From Erodium maritimum (lineage: Eukaryota; Streptophyta; Magnoliopsida; Geraniales; Geraniaceae), in contig OY997589.1 in assembly GCA_963921825.1 (NCBI GenBank), positions 45,270,638 through 45,334,637 on the forward strand: a stretch of DNA of 64,000 bases, read 5' to 3'. Positions 42,349 to 55,039 of this stretch are shown here, in pieces; positions within the stretch are counted from its first letter, which is position 1; each line of letters opens with the position of its first letter. The position numbers and the translations under genes are program-made. The notes under the pieces are model-generated. The model was not told where the DNA came from, did no database searches, and saw only the letters and a list, made by a program, of their open reading frames with translations.

Positions 42349-44027
42349 CACTTATCCTACGACACTACTAAGTGTCACATGCCTTTCTATTGTTCGATAC
42401 GTTCTCGTATCATACGACACCACTAGGTGTCGCCTGCATTTCTAGTTTTCGATAAACTTACTTATCCTACGACACTACTAAGTGTCACATGCATTTCTAC
42501 TATTAACTTTCCCTAGTCAAGACCGAGATCCGGCTACTTTTCTCTACCTCGTAACGCTTTCCAAAAAGTCCACAACCAAGCTCCGGCGTGCTTGCGATCA
42601 CTCGCCTAGCTTCCCCTTTCCGCGGTCGTCGGTACGATCTAACAAGATCACAATTTAAACACTTTTTAAGTTCGCAGGCAAAAATTGAATTTAAAGAATT
42701 AGACGCCCAAAAGCAACCCCGAAAATGTCGATCACTCCCAAACTTCCCAATTACTCGACATTGTCAACAACAAGCCCGGAAAGGCCCGATTCGCCCGGCC
42801 CGGCGAATCTGCCCGGGATTGGAAAACGCCCTTCCGGGGCTCCGAAAATTCCCGTTTTCGTTTCTACGATCTTAGAATAATTCAAGGGTTCCAACGCAAT
42901 CGAAGGAATCAATTTCCGACTTCCGAGCAATTTCAATCGCGTTTAAAGTTTCTAAACCCGTCATTTCCAACTTTTACAATTTAATTCCAAAATTCGTTCC
43001 GGGTGTGGATTAACGACTTGGGGATCGTCCTAAACCACCCAAACACGAAAGCCCGAGACCTGAACACGTGGGCCCCACCCGGCCATCAAGACCCGTGGGT
43101 GGCTGGACCAGTTTTGGGCCGGTTCACCACCATGGTGGCCGGTCCTAGCTCCGGCCAGCCACCACAACGCTCCGGCCAGCCACCACCCACGGTGGCCGGA
43201 GCTACCCCGATCCTCCGCTCACCGAAAACCGATCCTTTTCGCTCCAAAACATTACCAACGAACCCTACACCTCGACTCATCCATATTTAACCCGTTTAAC
43301 CCCAAAACCTAACTTTCAAACGTATCAAAACGAAAATCGAATCGGTTCTCACCGCAGGGAATGATGACGGGAGCTCGATTCTTCGACCGTTGAGACGATC
43401 CGCCGGTTGGATCGTCGGGAAATCCCTAAACCCTAACACTTTTCTCCCTTTTTTCCTCTTTCTTTTCTCCTTCTTCTCTCTTCTTTCTCTCTCCTTCTCT
43501 CTCTTTTTTATCTTTTTTTTTATCAATGGCTGAACCCCCCTTAGCACTCATCCTTCTGTTTTGTTCAAAGTTACCTAACACCACCACTTGTGTGACAAGT
43601 GGCAAGTGGGTCCCACCCTTTTAAACTAATATCTTGTAGATATTTTTCTGTTAGATTCGCGAAATTCGGCCGTCTCGGGCCCCGAATGGGCCCATTTTCC
43701 AAGAAATTACGAAACTTAACGGGCTACAAGGAAACGGCTCAATTAAGAACGTTGTAATGATGGCTAATCTTTTTGGGTCCATAACGAGCCTCGAACGGAC
43801 CAAAACATTGCTCGGTTGACTTTTCCAGCAAAAAGTCAACATTTCCCAAATTGATCAGAAAGTTGTCCTGAGTCCCCCAGAACTCACTTTGGTCGATATC
43901 GGGGTCAACTCAAGTCCGATATGACCCTCGGGGTCAAATTTAGGTTCATTTAGGTGTCTGCACAAAAATATAAAATTTTCCTGTTTTTCACCGATTTGAC
44001 TGGCGTTGACCGGGAATGGTTCTTACA
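42349..44027 (-). repeat. GypC1 5' LTR, 5' segment
   Basis: In its own direction it starts TGTAAGAACCATTCCC at 44027, followed by GACTTTTTGCTGGAAAAGTC, a strongly pyrimidine tract on the plus strand (43440-43520), a GTGGGGCCCACGTG-type block, and sequence shared with 56200-57050. It has no supported coding content. Confidence 0.85.
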
Positions 44028-45731
44028 AGCCTTGGCAAGGACATATTCTTTGTGTTCAGACTTGAGGACTATCCTCAAAATTCTGTACCAGTCCAAATAG
44101 TTTGTCCCATTTAGTTTGACCCTGTCAAGAATGGTTTTTAATGACAAACTATTAATGTTCGCTGAATTTTCCATTTGATCTACAACAGATAAAATTCAAT
44201 CAGTAAACTGAATAAATTTTCTAAAGATCAAGCTTAAACACCAACAATCGATTCTATACCTTTAGAATCTAAAACCAAGATCCTTGATTCACTCAATCAA
44301 GCTGAACGAAGGCTCACCACTCAATCGAGCAATGTAGGTAGGACCCCGTCCAATAACATCCAATGTGACTCTTGGCTAGGGTATGTACTTAAGTACACAG
44401 CTTACCCTATCTGATACCCTAGCTCAACCCTAGCTGAGAATCGTAGTCGGGTCCACCAATTTTCAACTATGAACCGCCACTATGTTGGTGCTCCGCTAAG
44501 GCACACGACACCCACATATGTCGTCCAAACCTACTACCCCGCTTTCCCATGGATGCTCCGCTAAGGCGCACGACACCCATAGGACGGGGAGGTAGTAAGG
44601 TGTTGGTAATTGGGAGGTATCGGATATGACCTACTTTTACTTGTCCGGTTGTGTTTAAAACTTTTGGCACATCCTAGATGCGATGAGCACATCAACTACA
44701 TTCCAAATGTAATGATGCCTCAAATTACATCCAATGTAATTCTTCCTTCGAACCCGTCAACTACATCCAAAGTAATGACGATTCTAAGGGCTCACACACA
44801 AGGATTAAAATTCCAATTTTATCTTTGCATGTGAGGTGATACGCTCGGTAAATAAAGTTAAGCATGCAATTTTAAAACACATAAAATTAATCATGCATAA
44901 ACTAAACCAAGCATAAAGCGATAAATGTGCACATAATAGCCCCCCTAAACTAACTCCCACTAGCTTCTTGAGCTCCATCGACTCCAAGCCGATGTCAACA
45001 CCCAAAAAGCCACCAAATGACCTTTTCGCCCTTTCTTCGTCTTGAGCAAAAAATTACAATTTAATACACGACTCGCATGTCGGGAATAAATAAATATTAC
45101 AAACAAGTGGTTCGACGACCACACCTTGAAAGAATAATTACACGCTAACTTTAACGGCTCGCAGGCCGTGAAAAGCGATAAATAATTAAAACGAGCTCGG
45201 GGCTATTATGTACACCATGCCAACATCACATCACACATCGTGTTATCAAACAAGCATGTTATCAAACATCATATGATTTTCCGGTTTTAATAGATTGCCA
45301 AGTTTCGAAATTTTTTGATACTCGGTTTATTGAAACCGTTCAAAAATGAAACTTTTGAATATTTGATCTTCGAGTTCGTCATGACGGTTCCAAACTCGTC
45401 ATAACTAACAAAATGGTTTAGCCTTGGCATATCAACCATCCAATGTTCATGCTCGGCATAGCTCCGTCCAACGGAGCCCCATTCGGTCCCGGTTTCGGCT
45501 CCCCGAGAGTCCCACCCCCGAGACCCGAAAAATCAATTTTTTTTCAAAATTTCCAGATTTGAAAAACTTTTCAAAAATTCATTTTTCATGCATTAAATCC
45601 ATAAACAGGAATTTAAAACATGTTATCAAACAATTTAGCAAAACAACATGCCAAAAACGAAACTTTCAAGCAAAACCGAAACTTTGAACACTGTCTTGTG
45701 AATCCCGAAGGTAGCACGGCTCTAATACCAC
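44028..45731 (-). pseudogene. Cop2 leader and gag N-terminus
   Basis: The gag start reads MENSANINSLSLKTILDRVK from 44174 leftward and is broken by GypC1 after EYVLAKA. The leader upstream matches the Cop1 leader. The primer-binding site TGGTATTAGAGCC (45718-45730) has one mismatch to tRNA-iMet. Confidence 0.87.
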
Positions 45732-47361
45732 TGTTGGGTCTCGAGGTAGGGTTGGAGATGAACCAACTCGCAGCGGAAAATCAATGAAAACCAAGAGACG
45801 ATTAAAACCATGAAACAACTAACAAAGAACGGATTCACAAGAGAAAAATTCAGCACTAGTTCTTACCAAAACAAAAACACCGGGTAACGAATGATTGGCT
45901 TGAGTCTCCAAGACGCCTACGTATCCACATGGGAATCAAAGTCACGTAGTTCTTCTCTTTGAGGACTCAAGAACACAAAAATGGAGGTGGAAACTAGCCA
46001 AACCCGAAATTGTCATGGAGAGGAGGGAGAAGTTGTGTTTCCTATTCTTGTCTTGTGTTTTTTATGTTGAAAAAAGATGACTTAAACATAACAAAACTCA
46101 TACTTGTCCAACTAAAGGCATGGGACAAGCATGGTGACAAGTAAGGTGTAAATAGGACAAAGTATGGCAAGACAAGATTGGGTTAGGTGGTGAATCACCA
46201 ACACCTTAATCCTTGTCTTGCTTACTTAGTACTAATTAATAAAGACTTGATTAATTAATTCGATGGGCCTTGGTTGCATGGGCCTTTCATGGGCCTCTTG
46301 GAACATGGCCCGTGGCCATTTCCAACAAGGTCCTGTGATTCGCTCATCGCCTCCAAGCCTTGTCTCGATCCGTAAAGTCCTATTCACTTACGGGCACATG
46401 ACCCAAAACCCAGTTTTGATCATGTCCCGAGACAACTCCCTTTTGTCCATTCTCCATAAATGTGTCAATGAGTTTCATCCTCCGGTGTGACCCTTAAGTT
46501 TATGCATGTCAATAGATCTATGTAAAATCCCATTTTACTTGATCCTATTTAAGTGGAAACTAACGAGACTTTAGTATTGCCTAACACTGCATAACGAATC
46601 GACCATGTCGATTCTAACCTTTCCGTCGTCCCTATCATTATCCTTTTATCTCCGATATCCTGATTGAGATAAGGCATAGAGTCGTCATCCTTATTATTCT
46701 CAATCACTGTTCCTTGATATGTGAGATGACTGAATATGTGATACCCAGTATCATGTGCAGGGCCATGCTATTCTTTCAGTCACTCTCGATCAAGCGGCCG
46801 AGAACCAATATCTTTCTCATACCTCAGTATGAGGGATAAATCCCTTAGCCGTCTTTCGTGTCACTTATGTAGCCCATCCCCAAGCCAATCCTGGCCGTTA
46901 TGGAAGCCTTGTTACGGACAACGTTAGGCTCAGGTCAAACTCAGTTGTTGACTACATAGCGATCATAAAGACTCCTTGGTCTAAGGATACATGACAAGCT
47001 ACGAAAATGAATATGTTCATGACTTGATCTATGGCACATATTCATGTCGGGTCGTCCAATATCATGTCCCACATGATATCTATGATCAGACTCCAGAATC
47101 CCATTCCAATGACTAACAGAACGTAAGCCATAAAGAGCCATCTTTCATACTAGTCACTTATAGTGAAGCTTTGTTGCTAGGGACCCATCGAGTGTGATCT
47201 ATCTCGATCTATGGTTCTATTCGCATTGTGGGCATAGATCAGAGCACACATCGATATATTACTCCAACACATAAGTAATATAAAGCCGCTTTAATTTTAT
47301 TGCTAACGATGATATATACATTTAGACATTTAGGATTGAACTACGGGCACTAAGTCTAACA
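45732..47361 (-). repeat. Cop2 5' LTR, 1630 bp
   Basis: It runs from TGTTGGGTCTCGAGG (its end, 45732) to the reverse of TGTTAGACTTAGTGCC (its start, 47361). A deletion of about 50 bp relative to Cop1 lies near 46340. The right flank is ATATT. The matching left end of Cop2 was lost or rearranged. Confidence 0.92.
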
Positions 47362-47528
47362 ATATTTAAGTATGAATTGTATGACTCGGTAATTAATATC
47401 CCATGCTAATACTTGTTATGAATGGTAATATTTGTATGGTTATTATGTTTTGAGTGGCCGGGGTTGATTTAAATTTCTTTCCGGTATATTCGTTTTGATA
47501 TAGTACTAAGGTTTGCTTTCATTTAGTC

Positions 47529-47954
47529 ATGGATGACAGAAGTAGCGTAGGGGAAAACGAGATAGTCTCAGAGGACGAATATGATGGACCACAACGCGTG
47601 GAGGTTGATTTGCATGGTGAGATGATGTGATTGTTCAACAGCATTCCAAGAGAGTCGTTGCCACGCACGAGAGCGATGGCAGCAGCTCGGATGAGGTTAC
47701 GGGGCCTCATTAACCGAGAGGGACAAAGGATTGCGGCTGAAAGAACTGCTGAAAGAGAAAGGCTTGCTGCTGAAAGAGCCGCTGAAAGAGCTACTGCAAG
47801 AGCTAGGCTTGAGGAAAGAGCTAGGCGTGTTTATGCAAGGGTTGCTGAGTCTCGTACATCTGATGGAGCCACCTCCATGCGCGGCCCGAAGCATGACGCA
47901 AGGGTGTACGTGCAGTGGCTGAAAGACAACGCGGAGCGCGAGTTCGAAGACTAG
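47529..47954 (+). pseudogene. CACTA-borne small ORF, one in-frame TGA
   Basis: From the ATG at 47529 the frame reads MDDRSSVGENEIVSEDEYDG and is stopped by TGA at 47628-47630. It then continues in the same frame for 107 codons (FNSIPRESLPRTRAMAAARM). The second part is an Arg/Glu/Ala-rich charged helix (AAERTAERERLAAERAAERA), probably a coiled coil, with a charged C-terminus VQWLKDNAEREFED. The product is not recognised. Its place between a missing transposase and the CACTA end suggests an accessory frame of the transposon. Confidence 0.55.
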
Positions 47955-48196
47955 ACGCCCTTGCTAGAATATTATTGTATTAGTACTAAACTATTGTGTT
48001 AATTAAGGATAACTTCTGCTTAAATATCACTTCATATGACTATGTTTTAATGTTTTAATGTTTTAACGTTTTAACGAATGTTTTACTTTTTCTTTACTTC
48101 ATTCATTAAATGTTAGTTTTTATGAATACTACTTCCGTATGCTTTGGCTTAATTCTTTGGGATTAGTTATAATTGTAATTTGTTGTTTGAGTCAGG

Positions 48197-48574
48197 ATGG
48201 AACCAAACTTTAATTCGCGACTCCAGCGTAGGTGGCGTCGTCGTGAAAATGCAGGAACAATAGTACCAATACCTGATCCATAAAGAGCCAACGCTGCAGC
48301 TACCCCAGCGTGGCTGCAACAGTATGACCGCATACTGCAGCAAGGACATCAACGATTCGATTACATTGAACGCCTGATGTGTGAGAAAGGTGATGACTTT
48401 CCTCCACCCCCTGATGGTGTAGGCCCGCTGCAGAGGCCTCCGTTGTTGGACGAGGTTCAGGAGAATGACCTTGAAGCTATAGAGGAGCCTGTTTGGTTTA
48501 GACGTTTTGTTGAATGGATGGAAGATTTGAAGGCAATGCAAGAGCGTGTTATCAGAAATCTGCTTGCTTCGTAA
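48197..48574 (+). pseudogene. CACTA-borne second small ORF, one in-frame TAA
   Basis: The frame starts MEPNFNSRLQRRWRRRENAG and meets TAA near 48281. It then runs open in the same frame to 48574 with WLQQYDRILQQGHQRFDYIE, a proline cluster (DDFPPPPDGVGPLQRPPLL) and RFVEWMEDLKAMQERVIRN. At about 125 codons it is not recognised. Like its neighbour it has one stop in an otherwise clean frame, so it decayed recently or is read through or spliced. Confidence 0.5.
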
Positions 48575-48799
48575 CTCTATCATTATGCGTTTATGTTTTG
48601 TTTTTTTTAGAAGAACTGCTACTCGTTTATGTATTTTGTTGTTTAAGTTTTTGGATGATTAATCGGTTATTAAAAAAATGTACTTTTACAAAACACATTA
48701 TCTATTAAATGTTGTTGTGCTTATATACCGCTTGTATAATACAAGTTCATGTATTATGTCGATATTTTCAACTGGATGACTATAAATGATTTCGGAAAT

Positions 48800-49260
48800 A
48801 GTTTGTACACTGGCTCACTTTACCAACGGATACAAGAAGCTTGACTGACAGATAATACATTCATGGGTAAGGATTCCCACTTGCTTGACAGATTTAATAT
48901 ATGTAGCTAGGCTTTTAAAACTTCACTGACAGATACAGCATCCGTAGGTAAGGTTTCCTAACCTGTCTGACGGATATGGGAGACATTTTCCACGGATTTT
49001 ATATCCGTCAGCAAGGTGAGAAAACCTTACTTATGGATGATGTATCCGTCAATCAAGTGTTCACCTGGCTAACGGATACGGGAGACGTTTTCCACGGATT
49101 TTTTATCCGTCAGCCAGGTGATAACACCTCAGCTACGGATTTCTCATCCGTCAGGCAAGTCATAACATGGCTGACGGATGTGCCTATCCGTGGCTAAGGT
49201 TCTAAAACTTTAGTGACGGATCTTTTCTATCCGTGTGCCAAGTCCATTTCTACAGTAGTG
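48800..49260 (+). repeat. CACTA subterminal repeat zone
   Basis: TGACGGAT and ATCCGTCAG alternate at least ten times (for example 48958, 48995, 49043, 49062, 49104, 49148, 49171, 49213), often as short hairpins such as GACGGATGTGCCTATCCGT. Such motifs bind the CACTA accessory protein. Confidence 0.8.
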
Positions 49261-50655
49261 ATAGACACAAATAAACCTAGCAAATTAGTTGTTGAGAGCT
49301 CTCACATGCTGATGTGATGATTCGGCACGACCCATATCCAACTGTGGTGTTGACATCAACTGCTATTGTGATGGTTCTGCCCTATAAAGGATGGAATATC
49401 TTTTTATCCAATAATAGTCGGCAATATTAAACAAAATTTCGAAGGTTCAAGTACAAATTTAGCCTAATAATGACCATGTAAATACACTTCAATACAGCAA
49501 AACTAACGTAATGTGCTCCAAGATATTAAATATAAAAATAAATCAGATCAATAGGAACAACCATAGCATGCAAAATGCACATTACAGGCCAATAACTTTA
49601 AAATCTTCTGGTATGTATAAAAAATTATAAGCATACCGAGCTCAAACTTTGCTTTCTTTAAGAACATCAAATTAGGAAAATAACTTGAACTTTTAACTAT
49701 AAAAAGCGGCAAAACCGATTGAAGCCCATTTCAGTATGTGTTTTCCCCTTTCCAAGTCCCAAACTATGTTCCAAGCACTTCAAAAATCTACTTTCTAAGC
49801 AGACTCCTAATTTTCCCGATAACCAAACACTAGTTAATTGATAAAAGCAAACACAAATATATTTCGATTGAACATCAATATAAAATTAGGGTTTTACGAA
49901 TTTGTAACATAGAGAACTCACAACCGAGTCATTCGATTCTCGGTTTGATTATGATGCGGCGAAACGTCCGAGCAGAAGGGAAGGTCTGATTTGGAGACAT
50001 GAAACCCGAGCAGGGGTTTGTGAAATATAAGAAGGAAAGGTGTGTAACGAAGGATAAGAAGAGCCGGAGCTGAATTAAAGATGAGGAGAAACGATAGTGA
50101 CAACTCACCTAAGAGTAAGTACAGAGAAGCTGAAAAGGGGGGAAGAAAGCAAGGAAGGAAAGAGCTGTGTTGAGGGAAGCCGTGGAAAGAAAGGGACATG
50201 TAGGAGGTGACGTAGACGAATTTTTTGCTTTTAAAGTAAGAGAAGATTATGGACTTCACCTTGGCGTAATCCAATTCCTTGAGAATGACCCAACTACGAG
50301 GGTTGATGTTTGTGTGTCAACTAACGATACACCCATTAAAGCTATGAAATTTATATTGTGCGGGTAGAAAATTCAAGTAAGAGGGACGAGAACAGTGACT
50401 ATGATCCAATTTACAGTATTTGATTAGAGTTTGTGGTATAAATAAAGAGGAGACAAATTATGTTTCACGACACCTTGCCTATCCTAATCAATCGAAATTT
50501 GAATCTTCTCTAATATATGGAAACTACTAGGCTTCAATTTATATCACCAAGAACCATCAGAATATATCAGCAAACATCGGTTAGGAATTAATTTGAATGT
50601 CATCATCTTTCATGTGAATCAAAATAGTAATAGTATTTTGATGATGATTGTCGAT
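49261..50655. other. 1.4 kb without a recognised gene or repeat
   Basis: The stretch is AT-rich. A 118-codon minus-strand frame (49918-50274) shows no recognisable domain. It is the insertion target of the solo LTR at 50656 and continues at 53875. Confidence 0.4.
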
Positions 50656-53600
50656 TGATGAGTGGGGATGACTATGCGTCAAATTTCTCTTTTAACGTGC
50701 ATCAGGACACGGTCATCAAGCAATATATAGACGATTAAGTACCGGTCGATCCCACAGGGAGTAGAGGCATCACTAGTATTTGCTAAAACCTAGGGACGTG
50801 GGTTGTCACTTCCACATCCCCGAAAGGGAAAATAAAAAGCAGAAATTTAAAAGAGTTGTTTTAAAGTCTATGCATAAAGGTAAATATGTACACGCTACCA
50901 CCTAAGACACATTCTTTCGATTCACACAAGGAGTCGGTCACGAGTACAAGTAAAATTGACTTCCAATTAACGCATGGTTTGGTTAACGATGGTGTAATCA
51001 AATAATGATTTCCTTATGGTCTTAGAACACTTAAGTTCCTATGTATGTGGTATCAAGAAATCAACTACATACTAGTCACGGGGAGAGGGCCAAGACCATT
51101 GCCCGGACCGATATGCGAACCACCAATCATCGGAAAGCAATAAACTAGAGTATAGTTCTATGATCTTGAGCGAAGCTCGATCAATCATCGAACGAGAGAT
51201 AACGAAAACGAATGCATGTCACTCTCGCTACCAATCACCACAAGTAGAGATAGCTACACCATTCGGCGAATCTACTCAGCTACGCCTAGTTCAATCGACT
51301 TGACGACCGAATAAATCGATCATCAAGGAGAACTAAATAGAGCAACGAATCGCGAAGCTCTAATAATACACAAGCATGAGTAAACTCTAACTCAATAAAT
51401 GAATCTACTTAGCTACGCCTAGTTCACTTCTCGAATATCAAACACCATCGGTCAAGATGAGTTCGCTAATCGAGTTGAACTAAATAGAACCTCGTTCTAG
51501 TAATACTCAAGCGTAACTAAATTTTATAAACGTGAAATCTCGTCTCACACTAGATCGATTCATGGATCGCTCCAAACATCAATCTACATAGCCCACACAA
51601 CAATTAGGGAAAATTCTCAAATCATTCGGTCGGATTGAAACACACAAGAGAATCGAGAAAACACATCCTAGCATATTTCTATCCCGTCAATAGGAAATCC
51701 TAAATAAGTTCACTAAATGGCTAAAATTTTCATTTTTACAAACTCTAACCTAGAACTTGATATACACCCGAGAGATGAAATAGCTAGCGCATGAAATCGG
51801 GTTTTAAAATCATGATAGTTTCGAACACAAAGTAAGAAAATCATGCTTGAACATCGATTAGCTAAAATATAGACAAATACTCATACAAGCAAGTGGATGC
51901 TATTAAGCTCAAAAAACCCTAAATCATGCTATAAACACCATCAAACTCAAATTAACCATCAATTCATGCATTAAATTAAAGGAACTCAACATTTACACAA
52001 CACCCATGACCAAAGATTGAATCCAAGGTCATGGATTTCAATTCCTACTCAAGCATACCATAAAAAACCAATTTTTGCAACAATACTAGAGAAGGGTAGA
52101 GATTAGAACCGGGATTGGGTTGAGAAACCCAATCGAAATCTCCTCTAGCTTTGCAAACCCACCATCTCCAACTCTCTAAAGCTTCAACACATGAAAATGG
52201 AGAAGTTGGAGATGATGGGAGGCTCATGGATGTATGAGAACTCCTTGGATCGTCTTGGTTATGACCTTAGATGGTAGAAAATGCTCCTAAGAGATGAAGA
52301 ACACCAAAAACACTTGCAGAACTTGAAGAACAAGAGAGAGAAAATAAAAATAAACTTTTTGATCCTATAGAATATAAAATCTGATCCACTCCCTTGTTTT
52401 TACGCACGCCTATATATAGAGAAATATCTCTCTTTAAAATATCTATTGCAACAATAAATAAGAAAAAGAAAAAAACAGAAATTTGCTTCAGGTTCATGCA
52501 CAAAGGATAGGAGGCGCGCGAGGCTGGCAAGAATTTTTGCGAGCTAAGATCACCACGTGGCGCGCAGTAACTGGCCCACGTTGCTTTCTTTGTTGCCTTT
52601 TCCAAAAAAAAAAACTCTAAATTTCTATCGATCGTTGCCGCTCCGTCTTTGCTCCGATTGACTCCGTTCTTGCACAATAAATTCCTTTTTTCGAGGCCTA
52701 CAAAACAAGATCAATCTTGAATATATTTTGAACAAATGGAAAATATCGACTCCGAACGAGATTTTGCGCAATTATTAGAAAACGCTAAAAATATAAAAAT
52801 GAGTACAAACAAAGCTAAAATGAGGAGAAAAATGGTCAAATTATATAGGACACATTTACGTTCATCAATGCTATTAAGCTCAAAAACCCCAAATCATGCC
52901 AAAACATCACTCAACTCAAATTAACCACAAATTCATGCATTAACTTCAAGGAAATCAACATTTACACAACACCCACGACCAAGGATTCGAAACCCAAGGT
53001 CATGGATCTCAAATCCTACTCAAGCATACAAAAAAAAACCGAGTTTTACAACAAAATAGAGAAAGGTAGAAATAAGAACCTGGATTGGGTTGAGAAACTC
53101 AATCAAAATCTCTTCTAACTTGCAAACCCACCATCTCCAATTCCAAAGCTCAAGCTCATGGATGCTTGAAAACTTCTTGGATCGTCTCGGTTATGGCCTT
53201 AAATGGTAGAAAATGCTCTTAGGATGAAGAACACCAAAAACACTTGTAAAACTTGAAGAACAAGAGAGAGAATGAAAAAAATAAACTTTTTGATTCTTAA
53301 GAATATAAAAATCTGATATAGAATGTGTTTGTGTCTCTCTCCTCTAAAAATATATTATATATGTAGAGCAAAATGAAATAAAAAAAATAAATGTCTTTTG
53401 CGCCAAAATCACGCGAATCAGGCTGGGAGGTTCGCACGCTGGGCAGACGGATCAGGTGCGGGCGCGACCACCTGATCAGCGTGCAACCGGCCGCTGAGCC
53501 GTTGATGGAGTCAAAATAGTAGATTCAACGCATCTGAGGCTGACAGAGCGTGCGCGCACGGGAGTGCATGTGCTGTGCTACACTGGATCGAACCTGCAAC

Positions 53601-53874
53601 AGCCGTTTCAACTAATTAAAATTGAACTTCAATCGCTTCTTTCCGCTCCGTTAGACCTCCGATCGACCTTGTTCTTGCGCCACTAATTTTATTTTTTCGA
53701 AGCCTACAGAAAAAGACCAACCATGAATATATTTTGAACACTTCAAAAGTATCGACTAAGAACGAAGTTTTGCGCATTTATGACTAAACGCTAAAAATAT
53801 AAAAATGAGGCACAAACTAGATAAAAATGTAGGAAAAAGTGCTCTAATTAACCAGGACAAATTTATGCTCATCA
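50656..53874 (-). mobile_element. Solo LTR of a TGATGAG...CTCATCA family, 3219 bp, duplication TCGAT
   Basis: The termini are TGATGAG and CTCATCA, with TCGAT at 50651-50655 and 53875-53879. On the minus strand the end contains CTCCCTGTGGGATCGACCGG. From general knowledge this layout recalls plant LTRs that start TGATGAGC. It has no primer-binding site or coding region. The length is inflated by an internal tandem duplication. Confidence 0.88.
51898..53874 (-). repeat. Roughly 1-kb tandem duplication inside the solo LTR
   Basis: Unit one (about 51898-52868) and unit two (about 52869-53870) share TGCTATTAAGCTCAAAAA, CAAACCCACCATCTCCAA and TTGAACAxxTxxAAAxTATCGACT landmarks in the same order. 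The two units differ by many substitutions and small indels, so the duplication is old. Confidence 0.8.
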
Positions 53875-53879
53875 TCGAT

Positions 53880-55039
53880 GCATAGATCTCCCCTTTAAAT
53901 CTCTTTACCTTGTTCACATTTTCTTCACAATAACCTTTTTCCAGAAACCTTAAACCTCCACGTGCTTTCAAGAGCCCTAAAATCGACCAACCTCACACTT
54001 TTAGTAGTTTTCGATATGTATCAACTAATGATGTAGCATTCATAAGTAAGTTATATTGTTTGACAAAACAACATAAACATTTGAAACAAAAAGCTTAAAT
54101 CATCATCGACATGCAAACACCAATCCATACATCAGCCACGTATCCTTTGTAGAGAAGTACAAGAAGCTTGTTAACATTAAACTAGTCTAGAACATTATCG
54201 AAGTGCAACAATTGTAACAACGTGAGAAATAGCTTTAGCATATTGAAGTATTGCATAACTTTTACGTAGCCTTATATTAGAGTTTCTTCATGATTTACAT
54301 TTCATGTTTAAAGGTTGACAATATATATTTTCACATTGTAATTAATGTTTTACAGTTCAAATAAAATACAATTCATGTTTTCGTATCGAAAATTTGTTTG
54401 CAACTCACAAAAATACATTATATCTTGTCAGAACTTATCGAAATATTTAGTCATACTATATTAGAACTTTAAGAAAATAGTAGAATATTCTTGGATAACG
54501 TTATGGTTTTAAATGTGATTTATGCAGTTGGTTGGCCACGACTTCTTAGTGAGAGTTTTTTTTTTATGGGATTAGCTACCCCATAAAATTACCTTCTTGT
54601 CTCTAATAGATAGCCTATAAATACCAAGCTCCTAAGTCATCTTTCAAAAAGTTCAAACACAACAACATAAAAAAATATATAAAAAAAAAACAGATGCAAA
54701 TATCACACTTCGAAATTCATCATTTTTTCCCAATTATGTTTTCATTCTACCTTAGTCCTGGTGATTTCTCTACACGGAATTGAGTTCACCAACGTTAGTC
54801 GTTTTATCCTGAGAGACTGCTTCCCATACTGGGCAGTCAAGTGTCTTAAGGAGACAGGAGTCCTGGACTCGACTAAGCCTCTATTTCCTAATCCGTAGTC
54901 AGTAAGCTAGATGATTCGGTAAAGGTTATTTTGTTATTTCAATTTGTTATTTCGTTCATTTGAAATTTTTTATCGTCAATATACTAACCTATATTTCCTA
55001 CACTAATAATACCACCAAAGGGCTCTTGAACTACCGCAA
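53880..55039. other. Non-repetitive stretch with one gene-like locus
   Basis: This continues the sequence before 50656. Apart from the locus at 54616-54898 I see no gene or recognisable repeat. Confidence 0.4.
54616..54898 (+). pseudogene. Possible decayed small secreted-peptide gene
   Basis: A TATA box (TATAAATA, 54616-54623) is followed at promoter spacing by an A-rich leader (CAAACACAACAACAT) and an ATG at 54694. The ATG frame gives 29 residues with a hydrophobic FFPIMFSFYL core, then a stop at 54781. In the next frame the hydrophobic run continues (TLVLVISLHGIEFTN) and goes on with two Cys (RDCFPYWAVKCLKETGVLD) to a TAG at 54896. One frameshift therefore separates a signal-peptide-like start from a short mature part. 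The family is not recognised and it may be chance. Confidence 0.35.

Larger units (their letters stand above)
28056..44027 (-). mobile_element. GypC1: Gypsy element inserted in Cop2, duplication AGCCT
   Basis: The terminus TGTAAGAACCATTCCC lies at 44027 and the TGACA end at 28056. AGCCT flanks it at 28051-28055 and 44028-44032. In its own direction it has a full 5' LTR (44027 to 30777), a primer-binding site, a leader, a broken gag, and a truncated 3' LTR (29273 to 28056). The 5' LTR is interrupted by Cop1 and by a solo Copia LTR; without these it is about 3.1 kb. Pol is absent. Confidence 0.93.
47362..49260 (+). mobile_element. CACTA (En/Spm-type) DNA transposon, 3' part
   Basis: The right end TTTCTACAGTAGTG (49247-49260) is the reverse of CACTACTGTAGAAA, a CACTA terminal inverted repeat. 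It is preceded by a subterminal zone rich in GACGGAT/ATCCGTC. The left end and the transposase proper are not in the window; Cop2 stands against it at 47361. Two small frames with single stops lie inside. Confidence 0.82.

Noticed and set aside
49918..50274. 118-codon minus-strand frame as a gene
   Set aside because: It has no recognisable domain, start context or homologous copy in the window; AT-rich sequence can give such a frame by chance.
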